Part shown: positions 23,007 to 33,954 of the stretch, one piece after another
Numbering within the stretch: the stretch's first letter is position 1
Layout of the letters: each line of letters begins with the position of its first letter
DNA from: Forficula auricularia
Lineage: Eukaryota; Arthropoda; Insecta; Dermaptera; Forficulidae
Direction of reading: 5' to 3'
Assembly: GCA_024734495.1 (NCBI GenBank)
Contig: JALMQS010000225.1
Location: 2,877,650 to 2,941,649, forward strand
DNA: 64,000 nt
The notes under the pieces: model-generated
Seen by the model: the letters and a program-made list of their open reading frames with translations, nothing else
Database searches by the model: none
Told to the model about the DNA's origin: nothing
Translations under genes and position numbers: made by a program

Positions 23007-23149
23007 TTGTATCGTGAAAATAAATCTGGTTGCGTTTGTATCTCTTCCTCCCTCTTTCTCACTATCATTGATATTTATTTCTACTTTACAAGAAGAATAT
23101 TAATTTGTTGAATTAAAAATTTATTTTCAATCAATCTCGCACTCCACGA

Positions 23150-23770
23150 TGGTTTATTTCCAAACGGATCAACGTGTTGTCAGAAATTGGGAAAATGTAT
23201 AAATCGCAACCAATTGACATGCACAAGTTGCTGCCGGCTCTAGTTCTGCTCCAGTGAATATTTAGTAACTGCTGGAGCCCCTCCAGCCCCCTTCCCACCC
23301 CCCGGGCTTATGATATCATATTGATTTCCAAGCATAAATAATTCGCGCGTCAAAATTTTCGAGGGCGGAGGGCGCCGCGTAGCAGGAGGCGAATTTCCAC
23401 CTCGTTTGGCGCATCCATCTTTATCGGTTGTCTCTATCCTGTCATTTATCAACCGGCTCCTCTCTTTCTCCCTTGCCAATTCGTTCGGCCTCTTCTTGCC
23501 AGCCCTTCGCTCCACTTTTTTTTTTTTTCCGCCCTTTCCCTTTCCCATTTTCTCTCTCTCTTTCTGTTCACGTCTCTCGATTCTATATTCTCTTTCATTT
23601 CCTACTCATTTCCTTTTCGTTTTTTGGCTGACGGATCTCTCTTGACTGCTGCCCCGCTACCCGCAATGTTTCTCAATGCATCTTCTTCCGCCTACCCTCT
23701 CTGGCTCTGACTCTGCCATCCACTCGCATTTCAAATTACACTACTTAAACTCATCCCAGTTTAGTTAATA
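23150..23770. promoter_or_regulatory. GC-rich island with polypyrimidine tract
   Basis: The first part (23230-23450) is GC-rich with CGCGCGTCAAAATTTTCGAG and a GATA-type TTTATCGG. The second (23450-23740) is a long C/T-rich plus strand (TCTCTTTCTC, TTTTTTTTTTCCGCCC), which explains the 67-102 codon frames. No coding domain recognised. Strand asymmetry could reflect transcription or a splice-site-like tract. Confidence 0.35.
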
Positions 23771-23886
23771 ACCCTGCACATATGCACTTCAAAACCTTAT
23801 TATTCAACTAATCATCTCATCTTTAACATTAGCAAAACAAAATCATAAAAAGATAAATTGCAAAATCTGGCTAAATAAAAAAATAA

Positions 23887-24705
23887 GCTGACGTCTTCTG
23901 ATGTGGCCATCCACTTGACTTTACCATACAACCTGGCCCCTCACTTATATTTAATATTTAATAAAATTATTTATAATCATGTAGGTGAGGGGGAGTTTTT
24001 GCATTTTTAGACTCCTGGGGGCCCACTGATTATGTATACAAAATTTGGTTGAGTTTGGTACAAGAGCCTATATTTTCATTTTTTGACCCCCCACCCATTT
24101 ACATTTTTAGATTACTGTTGGCCCACTGATTATGTATACAAAATTTGGTTGAGTTTGGTAAATGACCAAGATTTTCATTTTTTGACCCCCCCCCCCCCAT
24201 TTTGGGCGGTTAGTTTTTGCATTTTTAGACTTCTGGGGTCCCACTGATTATGTATACAAAATTTGGTTGAGTTTGCTCAAATGGCCTAGATTTTTAATTA
24301 TTAACCCCCCCTCCACCCCCCTTAATTTTGGGTCAATATGCACCAAAATCTAATCAGCTCTTAATCTCAATGGACCAAAACTACGTGTGAAACTTGGTTT
24401 CGATATTCACACTAGTTTTTGAGCTAGCTCGTCCAAAAAGATTTGGTAACGCATAGACAAGATAAATTGCAAAATCTGGCTAAATAAAAAAATTGTCATT
24501 TTGACAAAAAAATTATTATCTCGAAAAATATCATTTTTTCGTTGTTCACTTATAAGGGCTTTTTTGTAGAGCGAAATGCCATGGTTTCACACAATTTTTT
24601 TAATCAAAATAGTTTCAGCCGTTTTTGAGATATTTCGAAAAAAAGAAGGAAAAAAACACTTTTTTCATGCACGATTACAATACTTGACCATACCCTGTAT
24701 AGTAA
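23887..24705 (+). repeat. Dispersed repeat C, copy 1
   Basis: About 800 bp matching 33955-34497 in opposite orientation. It starts near CTTCTGATGTGGCCATCCAC and ends near CACGATTACAATACTTGACC. Inside, a block of about 110-120 bp containing GATTATGTATACAAAATTTG occurs three times (about 23990, 24100, 24205); the other copy has one. Poly-C runs separate the blocks. No frame survives. Probably an old transposon of unknown class. Confidence 0.75.
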
Positions 24706-24853
24706 AGTAAAAAAAAATGAGTGGATTAAATATTAGAGAAGAACATTTCTAAAATTCTGTAGGCTTTCTCAAATTTTAGTAATTCGGAAATTTTTTTGTC
24801 AGCAAACAGTATGCGTTATAAAGTTGAAATATAGCACAGAGATACAGTTTTTC

Positions 24854-25009
24854 CGAGGGGTGAACCACGATTGGAATTAGGTGTACACCGACTTTAGAAT
24901 TATTTGGAATTATTTTGGAATTCATTAGATAATCTATTGTCATTTACTTGGAAATGAAAGTGGAAGTGGAAGTAGGTGTTTATGATTTTAGGTCGCGGTT
25001 CACCCCTCG
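24854..25009 (+). mobile_element. MITE-A copy 4
   Basis: Starts CGAGGGGTGAACCACGATTG and ends CGCGGTTCACCCCTCG. Flanks AGTTTTTC and GTTTTTTC give an approximate 8-bp duplication in a T-rich target. Confidence 0.88.
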
Positions 25010-25170
25010 GTTTTTTCATACTGTCTGCTGATTTTCAAATCATTAGCTACAACAAACAGTTCAATAGTCAACCATTTACATTTGTATTTTTTTCAGATTT
25101 TCTGAATTTTTGAACTTAAGCTAGAAAATCTTAAATCTAATCAGTTATTTATTTTGAAAATACATTTTGG

Positions 25171-25490
25171 TAGGGGCCGTCCACAAATTACGTCACACAG
25201 TAAGAGGGGAGGGGCATCTCAGATTTGTATTAAAATGTGTCAGGTGGTCCCGGGGATCTTAAAAATTGTGATGTCACAAAAGTCAAATTAAAAAATTAAA
25301 AAAAAATTTCAAATATATTTTTTAGATTTCATGTTATTATTATTCCAACCTGAAATTTATAGAATATAAAAGTGATACTGTGACGTCACAATACAAGGGG
25401 GGCTCAATGAAAATGTGACAGAATGTGACACAGGGGAAGGAGGTCTAAATATCTTGAAATTCGTGTGATGTAATTTATGGACGGCCCCTA
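25171..25490. mobile_element. MITE-B copy 1, TA-flanked
   Basis: Terminal repeats GGGGCCGTCCACAAATTACG and its complement (GTAATTTATGGACGGCCCC), body 25173-25488, flanked by TA on both sides. The inner portions share GTGACATC and GACGTCAC words. A truncated copy lies at 38695-38830. The terminus resembles one widespread in animal genomes, but I do not assign a superfamily. Confidence 0.85.
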
Positions 25491-25650
25491 TGAGCTTTTT
25501 ACGACCTGTTTTTTCGTTATCATGATAGACAGAAAAACATAATTTTTGAATATACAATTAAAACAAAGATGCGAGTGTTTTTTTCATAAAATAAGATGGA
25601 ATTTTTTCAAAAAATCAACTCACTTTCGGAACCGTATTTAATATATTTCA

Positions 25651-25860
25651 AAAAAACACAATTCTATGGTTACAATAATTTAAGATTTTAATAGAAAATA
25701 TGTTTACATTTCATGCCAGAGGGCTTCATCCCCCAGGAGTTAAACCAACAGGTTAGTGCTCGGGTTCAACTCCTGGGGAAATTAAACCCTCTGAAATGCA
25801 ATTTAAAATTTTTTTCTACTAAAATCTTAGATTATTGTGACCAGAGAATTGTGTTTTTTT
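25651..25860. mobile_element. Foldback element with GC-rich tip
   Basis: Long hairpin with arms 25651-25746 and about 25761-25860 (CACAATTCT, TTAAGATTTTA, GCATTTCA against complements). At the tip CCCCAGGAGTT faces AACTCCTGGGG. The tip contains GGGTTCAACTCC, similar to a tRNA B-box, but no tRNA folds here. Confidence 0.8.
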
Positions 25861-26686
25861 TTTAATAATTTTTGAAAATCAATGCTGGCACTCGAAAATG
25901 ACAAACATCAAAATTTTCAACATCCACAAATAAATATTCACTTAATTAAAAAAAAATAATAATATTCATTTACTTGAAGTGAATTTGTATAAAATAGTTA
26001 ATTAATGACTGAATTTTTTTATTCAAAGTGACAGTACAATTCTAGTTTCAATTGTCTGGATTTCTCTATACTAGTTTTGAAAGCTCTCGCTCTTACAATC
26101 CAGCCTTTTATATTATCATTAATCATATTAAATATATATTCAAGTACAATACAATAGAAATTTTTTTATATATTCATCCCACACATCACATATTATAATC
26201 AATCGCAGAGAGATATTATTTATCTTTGAAAGAAGAAAAACATTTAACCTCCTATTCCGTCAAGGTAGGGGCAAAATCAAAATAATGATTGTATTTCGAA
26301 AAAGAACATCATCGTCTCACGATATAGAAAACTCCCTTCTCTTCCATAATATGAGATGAAATCACACAATAATTTTTCCTAATCTATTAAAATAAATAAG
26401 TAACTACTGAATCCTGAAATCAACACAAAAATAATTGAAATAATTTTAAATTTACATATTTTAATTTTTGCGAAATAACAAATCGTGTCTGTTCTACTGA
26501 ATAATAGCTGTCTATACTACCACTATAAACGTTCGATTTAATTAAACTACATTATTTTCTTATTGTTTAATGTAGAAAGTTATTAACCTAAGACTACAGT
26601 CGCTAACCCATCGTAAAAATTAAAAAAATATTTAATAACGAATGTTTATTTTAAAATACTTACATAAAAATAATTTTAATTTTTCT
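25861..26686. other. AT-rich intergenic sequence
   Basis: No repeat or coding signal recognised. Confidence 0.45.
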
Positions 26687-27160
26687 ATATAACTAAATAT
26701 AACTAAACTTCTTGAGGATACAAATTCTCATTTAAATAGGTGTTAGTTTTATTCTTTTTTGACAAAAAAAAACCCACATTTTTTTCATTTATTTTTCTTT
26801 ATTTTATTTTATTGTTACCAGGAACGTTTCGATTGGAAATAGAATTTGAATCTGACAGACGTTTGTGATATAGTTTTTAACTTTGAATGTTTATATAATA
26901 ATAATTGATGAACAAAAGAATAATGTTATATATTCTAATAATTTCGATGTGAAAATTTTTTTTACCATCTTTAAATTGTTCCAAGGCTGGTGATGACATA
27001 ACAGAAAATGTCAAAACGTTCCTGGTAACAATAAAAAAAAAGAAAATAAAGAAAAATAATTGATAAAAATGTGGTTTTTATTTGACAAAAAAGAATAAAA
27101 CCAACACCGATTTAAATGAGAATTTGTATCCTCAAGAAGTTTAGTTATATTTAGTTATAT
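26687..27160. mobile_element. Foldback element E26 with hammerhead relic
   Basis: Arms of about 150 bp, 26687-26836 and 27014-27160, begin with ATATAACTAAATATAACTAA and its complement and run through CTTCTTGAGGATACAAATTC to CCAGGAACGTTT. The GAAACGTTCCTGG end of a hammerhead is kept on the minus strand of the left arm. The right arm carries a fuller but mutated copy. Confidence 0.82.
26983..27025 (+). ncRNA. Decayed hammerhead motif (E26)
   Basis: Reads CCAAGG, then CUGGUGA (A6 changed to G), helix II GACAU/AUGUC with loop AACAGAAA, then AAAA (G12 changed to A), CGUU, and CCUGG, which pairs with CCAAGG with one bulge. The stems survive but two core residues are changed, so cleavage is unlikely. 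Confidence 0.5.
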
Positions 27161-27208
27161 GTTAAAATAAAAAAATTCCCAAAAACTAATCAAGAAATTA
27201 ATTTTTCT

Positions 27209-27720
27209 AGTTTTCATTTTTATAAGGGAATTCTAAAAATTATTGAATAGAAATTTTTTCAAATATTAATTCAAAAGAGCGCACAAAGTTATCCCCTACA
27301 TCTCATAAAAGCGAATGTCTTGATTTTCATTATTATTACGATTCAAATTATTAAAATTAAAATTCACATTTTAAATATTAAACATTTTTTATATAGTCCA
27401 TGGAGCTGTGGATGCTGTGGATGCGGCGCATCCCTAAAATTTCAAACATTTAGAGTATTTTCATAAATAACGACTACAAAATTTCAGAAGGATCAATTTT
27501 TTTAATTTTCATTTTTATAAGGGAATTTTAAAAATTATTTAATATAAATTTTTTCAAATATTAATTCGAAAGAGCGCAAAGTCAGCCACGACATCTCAGA
27601 AAATTCACATTTTAAATATTAAATATTGTTTATAGACTTTATGGATGCTGTGGATGCGGAGCATTCTTAAAATTTCAAACATTTAGAGTATTTTCATAAA
27701 TTTCAGGAGGATCTTTAAAT
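27209..27720 (+). repeat. Two-copy tandem repeat of about 290 bp
   Basis: Unit 1 (27209-27501) and unit 2 (27502-27720) share TTTTCATTTTTATAAGGGAA, GAGCGCA, ATTCACATTTTAAATATTAA, GATGCTGTGGATGCGG and ATTTAGAGTATTTTCATAAA. The second is shorter through internal deletions. Confidence 0.8.
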
Positions 27721-28099
27721 TTTCAAATTATTATTTCTTTAAAAAACATTTTTTGTTTTGAAAAGTATGTATATTGGCTCTCGAAATGAAATAAAATTGT
27801 TGCATAGTTTCAAGGGGCAATTAAAATGAATGCTTTTCCGAAAAGGGTACCGATTGAAGGTTTGTAGTCCCTATCTGGAATAATTATCTTCCAGTTCAAG
27901 CTTGTCTGAGACAACTCGAATAAAAATTGTTCTCACCGAGAACCTATTAAAATATAAATAATCCAAAAAAGAAATAAATAAAGATTATTGGAGAATCTTT
28001 AGACTAATCCATTTCTAACAACTCTCAATATATAAGATCGAAAATAACTAAGAGTAGGTACTATCCTAGTCATAGCAATATATATAGGAGAAATTTAAG

Positions 28100-28262
28100 A
28101 TTTTCTTATAGATATTAAGATTGGAGACCGCTGCCCTATGACCTGATTCCGAGCATCGGCAATTACTGTGTGGAGGATATCCCCTCCATTGTAATTTTCC
28201 TGGGGAAATTTTTCACATGGGTGGTTTCCCATTGCCTTCCCCTGAAGAGGTTTTAACTGGAA
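28100..28262 (+). repeat. SINE-like dispersed repeat fragment
   Basis: Contains GGTGGTTTCCCATTGCCTTC, a phrase I associate with repetitive DNA of several insects, in more GC-rich sequence than its surroundings. No A/B boxes or tail are clear. Classification uncertain. Confidence 0.35.
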
Positions 28263-28284
28263 AAAATTATTAATATGTATTAAA

Positions 28285-28605
28285 TAATTTTATTTAATAG
28301 TCTAAAATCGAAGGAGACCATAAAAGAGTGTGTCTTCTGCTTGAATTATAAATGTTTAATTATTTATAATTCCAACACACTCTTTTATTGTCTCCTTCAA
28401 TATATAAAAATTCTGCTAGTCTCGGCAAAAAAACCTTTCAATTTAATAGTCTGATAGTTAATTCTACATATCGAGAATTATTTAATTATTGCTTGAAAAA
28501 AATCCTGTCGAGTGCTCATTCATTTTTTTTTTCAAAAAATAATTAAATAGTTCTCGATATTTAGAATTATTAACTATCAGACTATTAAATAAAATTATTT
28601 AAAAA
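28285..28605. mobile_element. Nested insertion: foldback interrupted by element E28
   Basis: The outer sequence contains a long hairpin (28443-28505 pairing with 28530-28592, GTCTGATAGTTAATTCTA). Group 3 element E28 (28304-28444) lies directly upstream, flanked by AATAGTCT at 28296-28303 and 28445-28452. E28 keeps the terminal blocks GAAGGAGACCATAAAAG and CTTTTATTGTCTCCTTC but its ribozyme core is deleted. Confidence 0.75.
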
Positions 28606-28659
28606 TTTCGAGGTTCACTTAAATTAAAAACAAATTAAAATCAATATTTAAAAAAGTAT

Positions 28660-28684
28660 ATTTATTATTATTATTATTATTATT
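28660..28684. repeat. (ATT)n microsatellite
   Basis: Perfect trinucleotide run. Confidence 0.9.
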
Positions 28685-28685
28685 T

Positions 28686-29084
28686 TAAGTAAATATTTCT
28701 CAAATTTCAATTCTCTTCCAATTTTTTGAGTTGGTAATTCTTTCTTTCAACTTCATTCAAAATCTTGATAAACCACTTTTTTGATCACTCTTATGTTTCA
28801 TTAAGACCATGTGCTTGTAAAAAAACGAAATTCATTTTAATCGCCTATAATCATTCTACATTAACTACAACCCCAATTAGTTTATTGTTGTTTTTCAAAC
28901 AATCCGGTTTCGTTTCATATAAGATTGTAATCTCTTAACACCTCAAATTGCTTGTCTTAAATTTAAGAAAAATGTTAATTTTTTTTCGAGAATAATGATG
29001 TTATTATTTTGCGATAAATTACTTAATTTTCATTTATACAAGGTTTCGTTGTTTTCTTTTTATAGGTAGGTTATAATGAGAGCT
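28686..29084. other. AT-rich intergenic sequence
   Basis: Nothing recognised. Confidence 0.45.
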
Positions 29085-29480
29085 GATTAAAGAGAAACTG
29101 TGCCTCTCCGTCCGATCCATCATTGAATTTCGAGGTGAGTCACACAAACAACGTTCGTTTGCGGAGCGAATCGTTCTGAATCACCAACTCAAATAAGCTA
29201 ATTGGATCGGCTGGAGTCTGCATAACCGATCAAAAGGGACTTCCGGCAAGAAAGCCCGGCTGATTCCTTGCCGAGGGCGGCGGGTTCCGTGACAGCCACC
29301 CCCGCAGCATCGTCTCCACCCCCAGCTCACTCACTGTACCCTATTTATTTTCTCTGACATGCTCTTCAGGGTTCTGGCCACATAAATCTTTTTTCTCTCC
29401 TCCCCGTGGACATGGGCGGCCGAGGGGGCTCAAAGCCCCCTGCTATCTTCTTACGTCATTTTTGGGTCTGGGATTCTCTT
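29085..29480. promoter_or_regulatory. GC-rich island with consensus splice-donor-like site
   Basis: Complex, locally GC-rich sequence (GAAAGCCCGGCTGATTCC, GAGGGCGGCGGG). CGAGGTGAGT at 29131-29140 matches a strong 5' splice-site consensus, and the upstream 40 bp (GCCTCTCCGTCCGATCCATC) could be an untranslated exon. There is no long frame. Either an unannotated non-coding exon or a regulatory block. Confidence 0.3.
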
Positions 29481-29504
29481 CAGGCCACGTTCCATCAAAC
29501 AATC

Positions 29505-29632
29505 ACAACATAGACATATAGCCATTTGCATTTCAAATTTCCGACTAGCATGACAATTCTAATGTTAGTTTAATTGAACCCCGTGTAAATCTCACCACAT
29601 TTTCAATTCACCGCGAATATCATTAGCATTCT
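29505..29632 (+). repeat. Paralogous non-coding element, copy 1
   Basis: About 125 bp matching 32262-32390 in the same orientation: CTAGCATGACAATTCTAATG, GTTTAATTGAAC and CCGTGTAAATCTC. Each copy adjoins a GC-rich island, so this looks like a duplicated regulatory element rather than a transposon. Confidence 0.75.
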
Positions 29633-29840
29633 GATTTGGTTCACCGCTGCTATAGCTTATACAATTTATTATGATAAATTAAAAATTACAAAATTAGTAA
29701 AAGTAATAGATATTTAACAAACAAATATATTGTGATAATATAAGGCAACCGCAAAATTAAATGGGTTGCCGAATCTATGTCTAATCACTTGACTATAAGA
29801 CAACGTTGGGCAACTATCGAAAACTAATGATTATTAGTAA

Positions 29841-30170
29841 GGTGTAACCTTAGACCATAAACTATATAGACACGCCCTCTGCTACTCTCCACACAGAGTG
29901 AAGTGAGGCCAACATCACCTACAGATGACGTCACGTTCTCGCATAAATATTTTGGTTATATTAATTTAATATTAATTTGCGATTATTAGAATCCAAAATA
30001 AATAATCTAAACTACGATAAATTTATCTCAATGTATAGTAATTCCTATAGTGGCTATGCTATTTCTGGGTGTTCCTACCTACAGATGACGTCAAGTTCTT
30101 TAGGAGATGTTGGCCTCACCCAATCGACACCAGGGCGTGTCTATATATTTCATGGTCTAAGGATGTAACC
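29841..30170. mobile_element. Foldback element with CRE-like inner sites
   Basis: Arms start near CCTTAGACCATAAACTATAT (left) and the complement of ATATATTTCATGGTCTAAGG (right). They continue through AGACACGCCCT, GTGAGGCCAACATC and CTACAGATGACGTCA. Both arms carry TGACGTCA. The 63- and 71-codon frames here come from the arms. Confidence 0.8.
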
Positions 30171-30929
30171 CAGGGGATATTTGATGGGATATACAACTCG
30201 AAAGAAATTCAAACTACTAGGATTTTATTGCTGAATTATGAGATGGTAAAGGTTATCTGCTTCGAGTATATACAACCCATGTAGTTTGAAAAGGATATAA
30301 TCCCTTTCTTATTGTTACTGCAATATAGGTTAATTAATTTATACAACCGATTCAAGGAATGAATTAATAAAAGATTGTATTTAATAAAACAAAATTTATT
30401 AACGAGATGAGACTAAATTATTTTATACAATCAAGAGAATTATTTGAATTTTTAATTAATTGATTATTTCTGAAAAGTTGTTAAGTGACGGAACGTGTGA
30501 CGGAACGCCTTAATATATATAAATTGGAAGAAAATAGTAATTTATTTTATATTTTGGCAATATTTCACCAATTTTGTATTCATCTAAAAGTTTAAACTAG
30601 AAAGCTAAAACTTAACACAAAAGTGCATTTTATTAAGATCAAATTTTATATTAAATTTCAGTTTATTAGCCCCACCGTTCAAATGCTCTTAAAATAAAGA
30701 TTTGATTGTTTTTCCGAATTTCTGAATTTTTGAAGCTGAAGACAGAAAACCCAATATCAAATGAGTTTTTCGTTTTGAAAATGAGAAAATTTTGGCACCA
30801 GAATGAAATTTCTAGGATTTTTTGATCTTGGGTTATCGGGGGTATCGGAATCCAGAGGGAATTACAGGAAAAAAAATCATTTTTCTTCATTAGATTGTAG
30901 CTGTTAATGCTTGTATTTGTGATTAAATT
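30171..30929. other. AT-rich sequence with dispersed-repeat wording
   Basis: TTCTGAATTTTTGAAGCTGA near 30719 resembles phrases at 25.1 and 51.8 kb, suggesting an old dispersed repeat. No gene. Confidence 0.35.
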
Positions 30930-31040
30930 TATTAAGAGTTGAAATTTTGTTTAAATCGCACATAATTAATTATAATTATTTATTGAACTCAATGAAATAA
31001 TACATCATAACTACAACGTTTCGATATTGTTAAATCAAAA
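30930..31040. mobile_element. Fragment related to E5 outer repeat
   Basis: Contains ATCGCACATAATTAATTATA, ATTATTTATTGAAC and ACAACGTTTCGAT, matching the outer units of the palindrome at 7850-9962. Confidence 0.6.
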
Positions 31041-31627
31041 TCAAGTTTAATTGAAGAAATTGTATTTTATTTATTTATTCGATAGCCTGTTAGTTTTTTA
31101 AAGGATAAAGTGTACTTGTATGCTGCTTAGATTGATGAACCTTAGAATTATGTCAGCTAATAAAATCAATAGTCCCGTATAGAAATTTTTACAATTAAAA
31201 AAAAAAAAAAACTAGAAACAAATAATTTGCAAAATTAAAAAGAAGAAAATATTTTTTAATCTTAATAAGATCTCTCGTTTCCAAATTAAGATATTGGAAT
31301 AAAATATTTTATTTGATATTATAGTCAGTTCAAGAAAAATGTACTGATGCTTTAATGTTTTCCTTATATGTATATTGTTAGTATTATTACTATTTTTATT
31401 ATTATATGAATTAATGCATTTTCTTCAGTTCGGGCTGGTAAAATTTCACATACCTATTTCTTTAGATTTCTTTTGGGATGGCTCGATCGATGTGGAAAGG
31501 GAAATTTACCTGATAATTTTAAATCAAGAAACTTGCTTACTCTGTGATAGGTTTATAAAATTGTCACCTCCTGTGTGTTTTTCAGAATGTAGTTCGGGAA
31601 ACCACGTTTCTCAGTAATTTTCTGCAA
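31041..31627. other. AT-rich intergenic sequence
   Basis: Includes an A run near 31197-31211. The 80-codon plus-strand frame ending at 31617 is rich in leucine and phenylalanine, with no recognised motif; not supported as a gene. Confidence 0.4.
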
Positions 31628-31935
31628 GTTTGATGGATAAAGTAAAAATGTGGAATGGCTTCCGCCTTTTTTTTTCAGGGTAGGTATACCCTTAACTGAC
31701 CAGCTAATTCGGTTGTCTAAATCGCAGGGGCTATCATTATATGAGGTGTGGCTTTAAATGACCGGGCTGATGCTGCTACTCTAAACGGCGACATTAACCT
31801 CAATCTTCGTTTATATTTTCCGAATATCTAACTAATTATTAAGTCTAATGAAAAAAAAATCAATCACTAATTCCCTTGGTTTTTTTTTTATCACTCTATA
31901 ATTTAAATTTATCTTTATTATGAATTACTTTATTA
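31628..31935 (+). repeat. Dispersed repeat H, copy 1
   Basis: About 300 bp matching 41850-42275 in the same orientation. Shared words include GATAAAGTAAAAATG, TTTCAGGGTAG, AATCTTCGTTTATATTTTCC and ATTATTAAGTCTAATGAAAA. Copy 2 has extra sequence in the middle. Class unknown. Confidence 0.75.
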
Positions 31936-32048
31936 AGAAATTTCTGAGGATATTACCAGTGGATATATGGTGGTAGCCTCCACATATCTTTGAATTACCA
32001 TGCGAGATCCTCATACTTAGACCTCTAATTATAGCTGATTTATTATTG

Positions 32049-32050
<2 letters not shown>

Positions 32051-32080
<30 letters not shown>
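32051..32080. repeat. T(30) homopolymer
   Basis: Thirty consecutive T residues; possibly a minus-strand poly(A) tail of an old retro-insertion, though no source sequence is recognised alongside. Confidence 0.9.
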
Positions 32081-32082
<2 letters not shown>

Positions 32083-32261
32083 ACGTATAAATCAAAAATC
32101 ACAGTTAAGAATTATAAAACTTGAATATTTTTAAATTAGCCATTAAAATAAATCTTTGTATAACCATAGCTCGATTACTCTCATGACTCTCATTCAATCA
32201 CAACAAGTATACAGTATTTTTATTTATTTTATTAAATTAGGAAATTTTAACCAAAGCATAG

Positions 32262-32390
32262 GTAACCTATATAGCGATTTACATTTCAAATTCCCTACTA
32301 GCATGACAATTCTAATGTAGGTTTAATTGAACTCCGTGTAAATCTCGTCATCCGCCATATTTTCAACCCGCCGCTAATGACATTAACTCT
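32262..32390 (+). repeat. Paralogous non-coding element, copy 2
   Basis: Counterpart of 29505-29632, about 2.76 kb downstream, with small differences (TCATCCGCCATATT added). It leads into the island at 32430. Confidence 0.75.
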
Positions 32391-32429
32391 TCGAGCAAAA
32401 TTAATGATCTGTAAACTATCATCAGCTCT

Positions 32430-32830
32430 AATATTTTATTTTGGCCATTTGCTTTTGGAGTATTTTTCAGGCTATTTATGATTTCCTGGCTGCGTCGCTG
32501 CATTTCTACATTTCGCGGCTGTTTATCATTTTTCTCTTCGGGCTCTCTCGTCCATTTTCTTGTCCCGTTAATAATGTGTCGTGTCCCCGAGCAGGGTAGG
32601 GTCTAGGGTCTGCAGCAGCAGCAGCCCTTGTTGCTCTCTTGCAGCCGCCATTGGTCAAACTCCCGCCCCCCAGAACCCACTCCAACATCTCAATGTTTCA
32701 CTTTAATTAATTATTTCTGAGCTTTCGTTTTCCAACAGAAGCGCTGCCCTGCCCAGCCATTGATAAAGTCATTAATTTCCACCGGTGTGGAGAATTGTTT
32801 GCGATTAATCAAGAATTAACTAAATGGAGC
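32430..32830. promoter_or_regulatory. GC-rich island with short CAG run, possible enhancer
   Basis: Complex sequence with GCTGCGTCGCTGCATTTC, a short CAG repeat (about 32611-32624), an inverted CCAAT (GCCATTGGTCAAAC), and homeodomain-type TTTAATTAATTATT followed by GCGATTAATC. No convincing frame; the 60-codon minus-strand frame is not recognisable. Dense TAAT cores suggest an enhancer, as inference. Confidence 0.35.
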
Positions 32831-33954
32831 CCTTCCGCAGTCGGGCATATTTTCAATTTAAATATAAAAGGTCAATGAAACTGGCCCAGAATCGATAACA
32901 TTTTAGGCTAATCGAGGAGATCGAAATATTAAATTCATATTTCATTTAATTTACCAAAAATATCAACTTATCCCCCTAGATAAACAAATATCTTTTATCA
33001 TTAACAGTCCACACTGAGCTCAAATACACACATTATTTTATTTTAACCTTGTAAAAAAGCGACTTAAGAGTATTTATATATATATTTATATATGCAGGAA
33101 GGAAACGGTTTAACTAAATAATTCCCATCACATTCAAATCAGATAAAATATTTTCATTTATTCCTAATTATAGGTTATTATATTAAAAGCCTCCATTGCA
33201 ATCGATCTTATTTTGTTTTCTCCTCATAATCGAAACTAATCTATTGATCCTTTATTAAAGGAAATATTCTTCTAACAAATTATTTTCACTAAATCATTTA
33301 TGTCCAAAACAAACCGAGAATATAATTTTATAAAAATGGCTAAAAAAAAATAAAAATAAATTAAACTCATGATGCATGCAGGTGTTTTTCTACATTTCTC
33401 GTGTTTCTTTTAAAAATCAGTTAAAAAATATAATAACTTCATTAATTTACTTTACTTAATTTAAAAACTAATTATAGGAGCTGGAGAAAATTTTTAAAAT
33501 TAAAATTCAATGATCTTAATCTAAATAATGCTATTCCTCTTCTTGACTGGAAGATTTCAGAACAAACAAAAGTATTACTAATTTATACCTATATCAAGAT
33601 TATAGTAGATTCATGTGATACCTATAATAATCCGATGATTAAACTAACATTTATGTATCTGCAATTTTCTTAATTTATTACTCCTATGATTTATTAAAAG
33701 AATTGACCCGCTCAATCAAGGCTGGAGAGCAGAACATCAGAGAGGAACTTCGGCAAAAGAGTAAGGTCGCGTTTGGCCATCGTGCTAACCAGGTCATCGC
33801 TTCTAAATTGTTGACAGCTACAATATTGCAGATTTCATTAAAATGAATATTGAAATACAATAATTAATTACAAAAATTCAAATTTTAAATTACCTATAAT
33901 TAATAGAGAATTTAAAGATTAATGATTTAGTTTTTTTTGTATTTTTTCTTTACC
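32831..33954. other. Mostly AT-rich intergenic sequence
   Basis: A short complex patch at about 33700-33830 (GGCTGGAGAGCAGAACATCA, GTCGCGTTTGGCCATCGTG) may be a degraded coding or transposon piece, but no sustained frame is visible. Confidence 0.35.

Noticed and set aside
23240..23645. 102-, 79- and 67-codon frames in the polypyrimidine island
   Set aside because: Lysine-rich or serine/phenylalanine-rich products of a C/T-rich strand; no sign of real coding.
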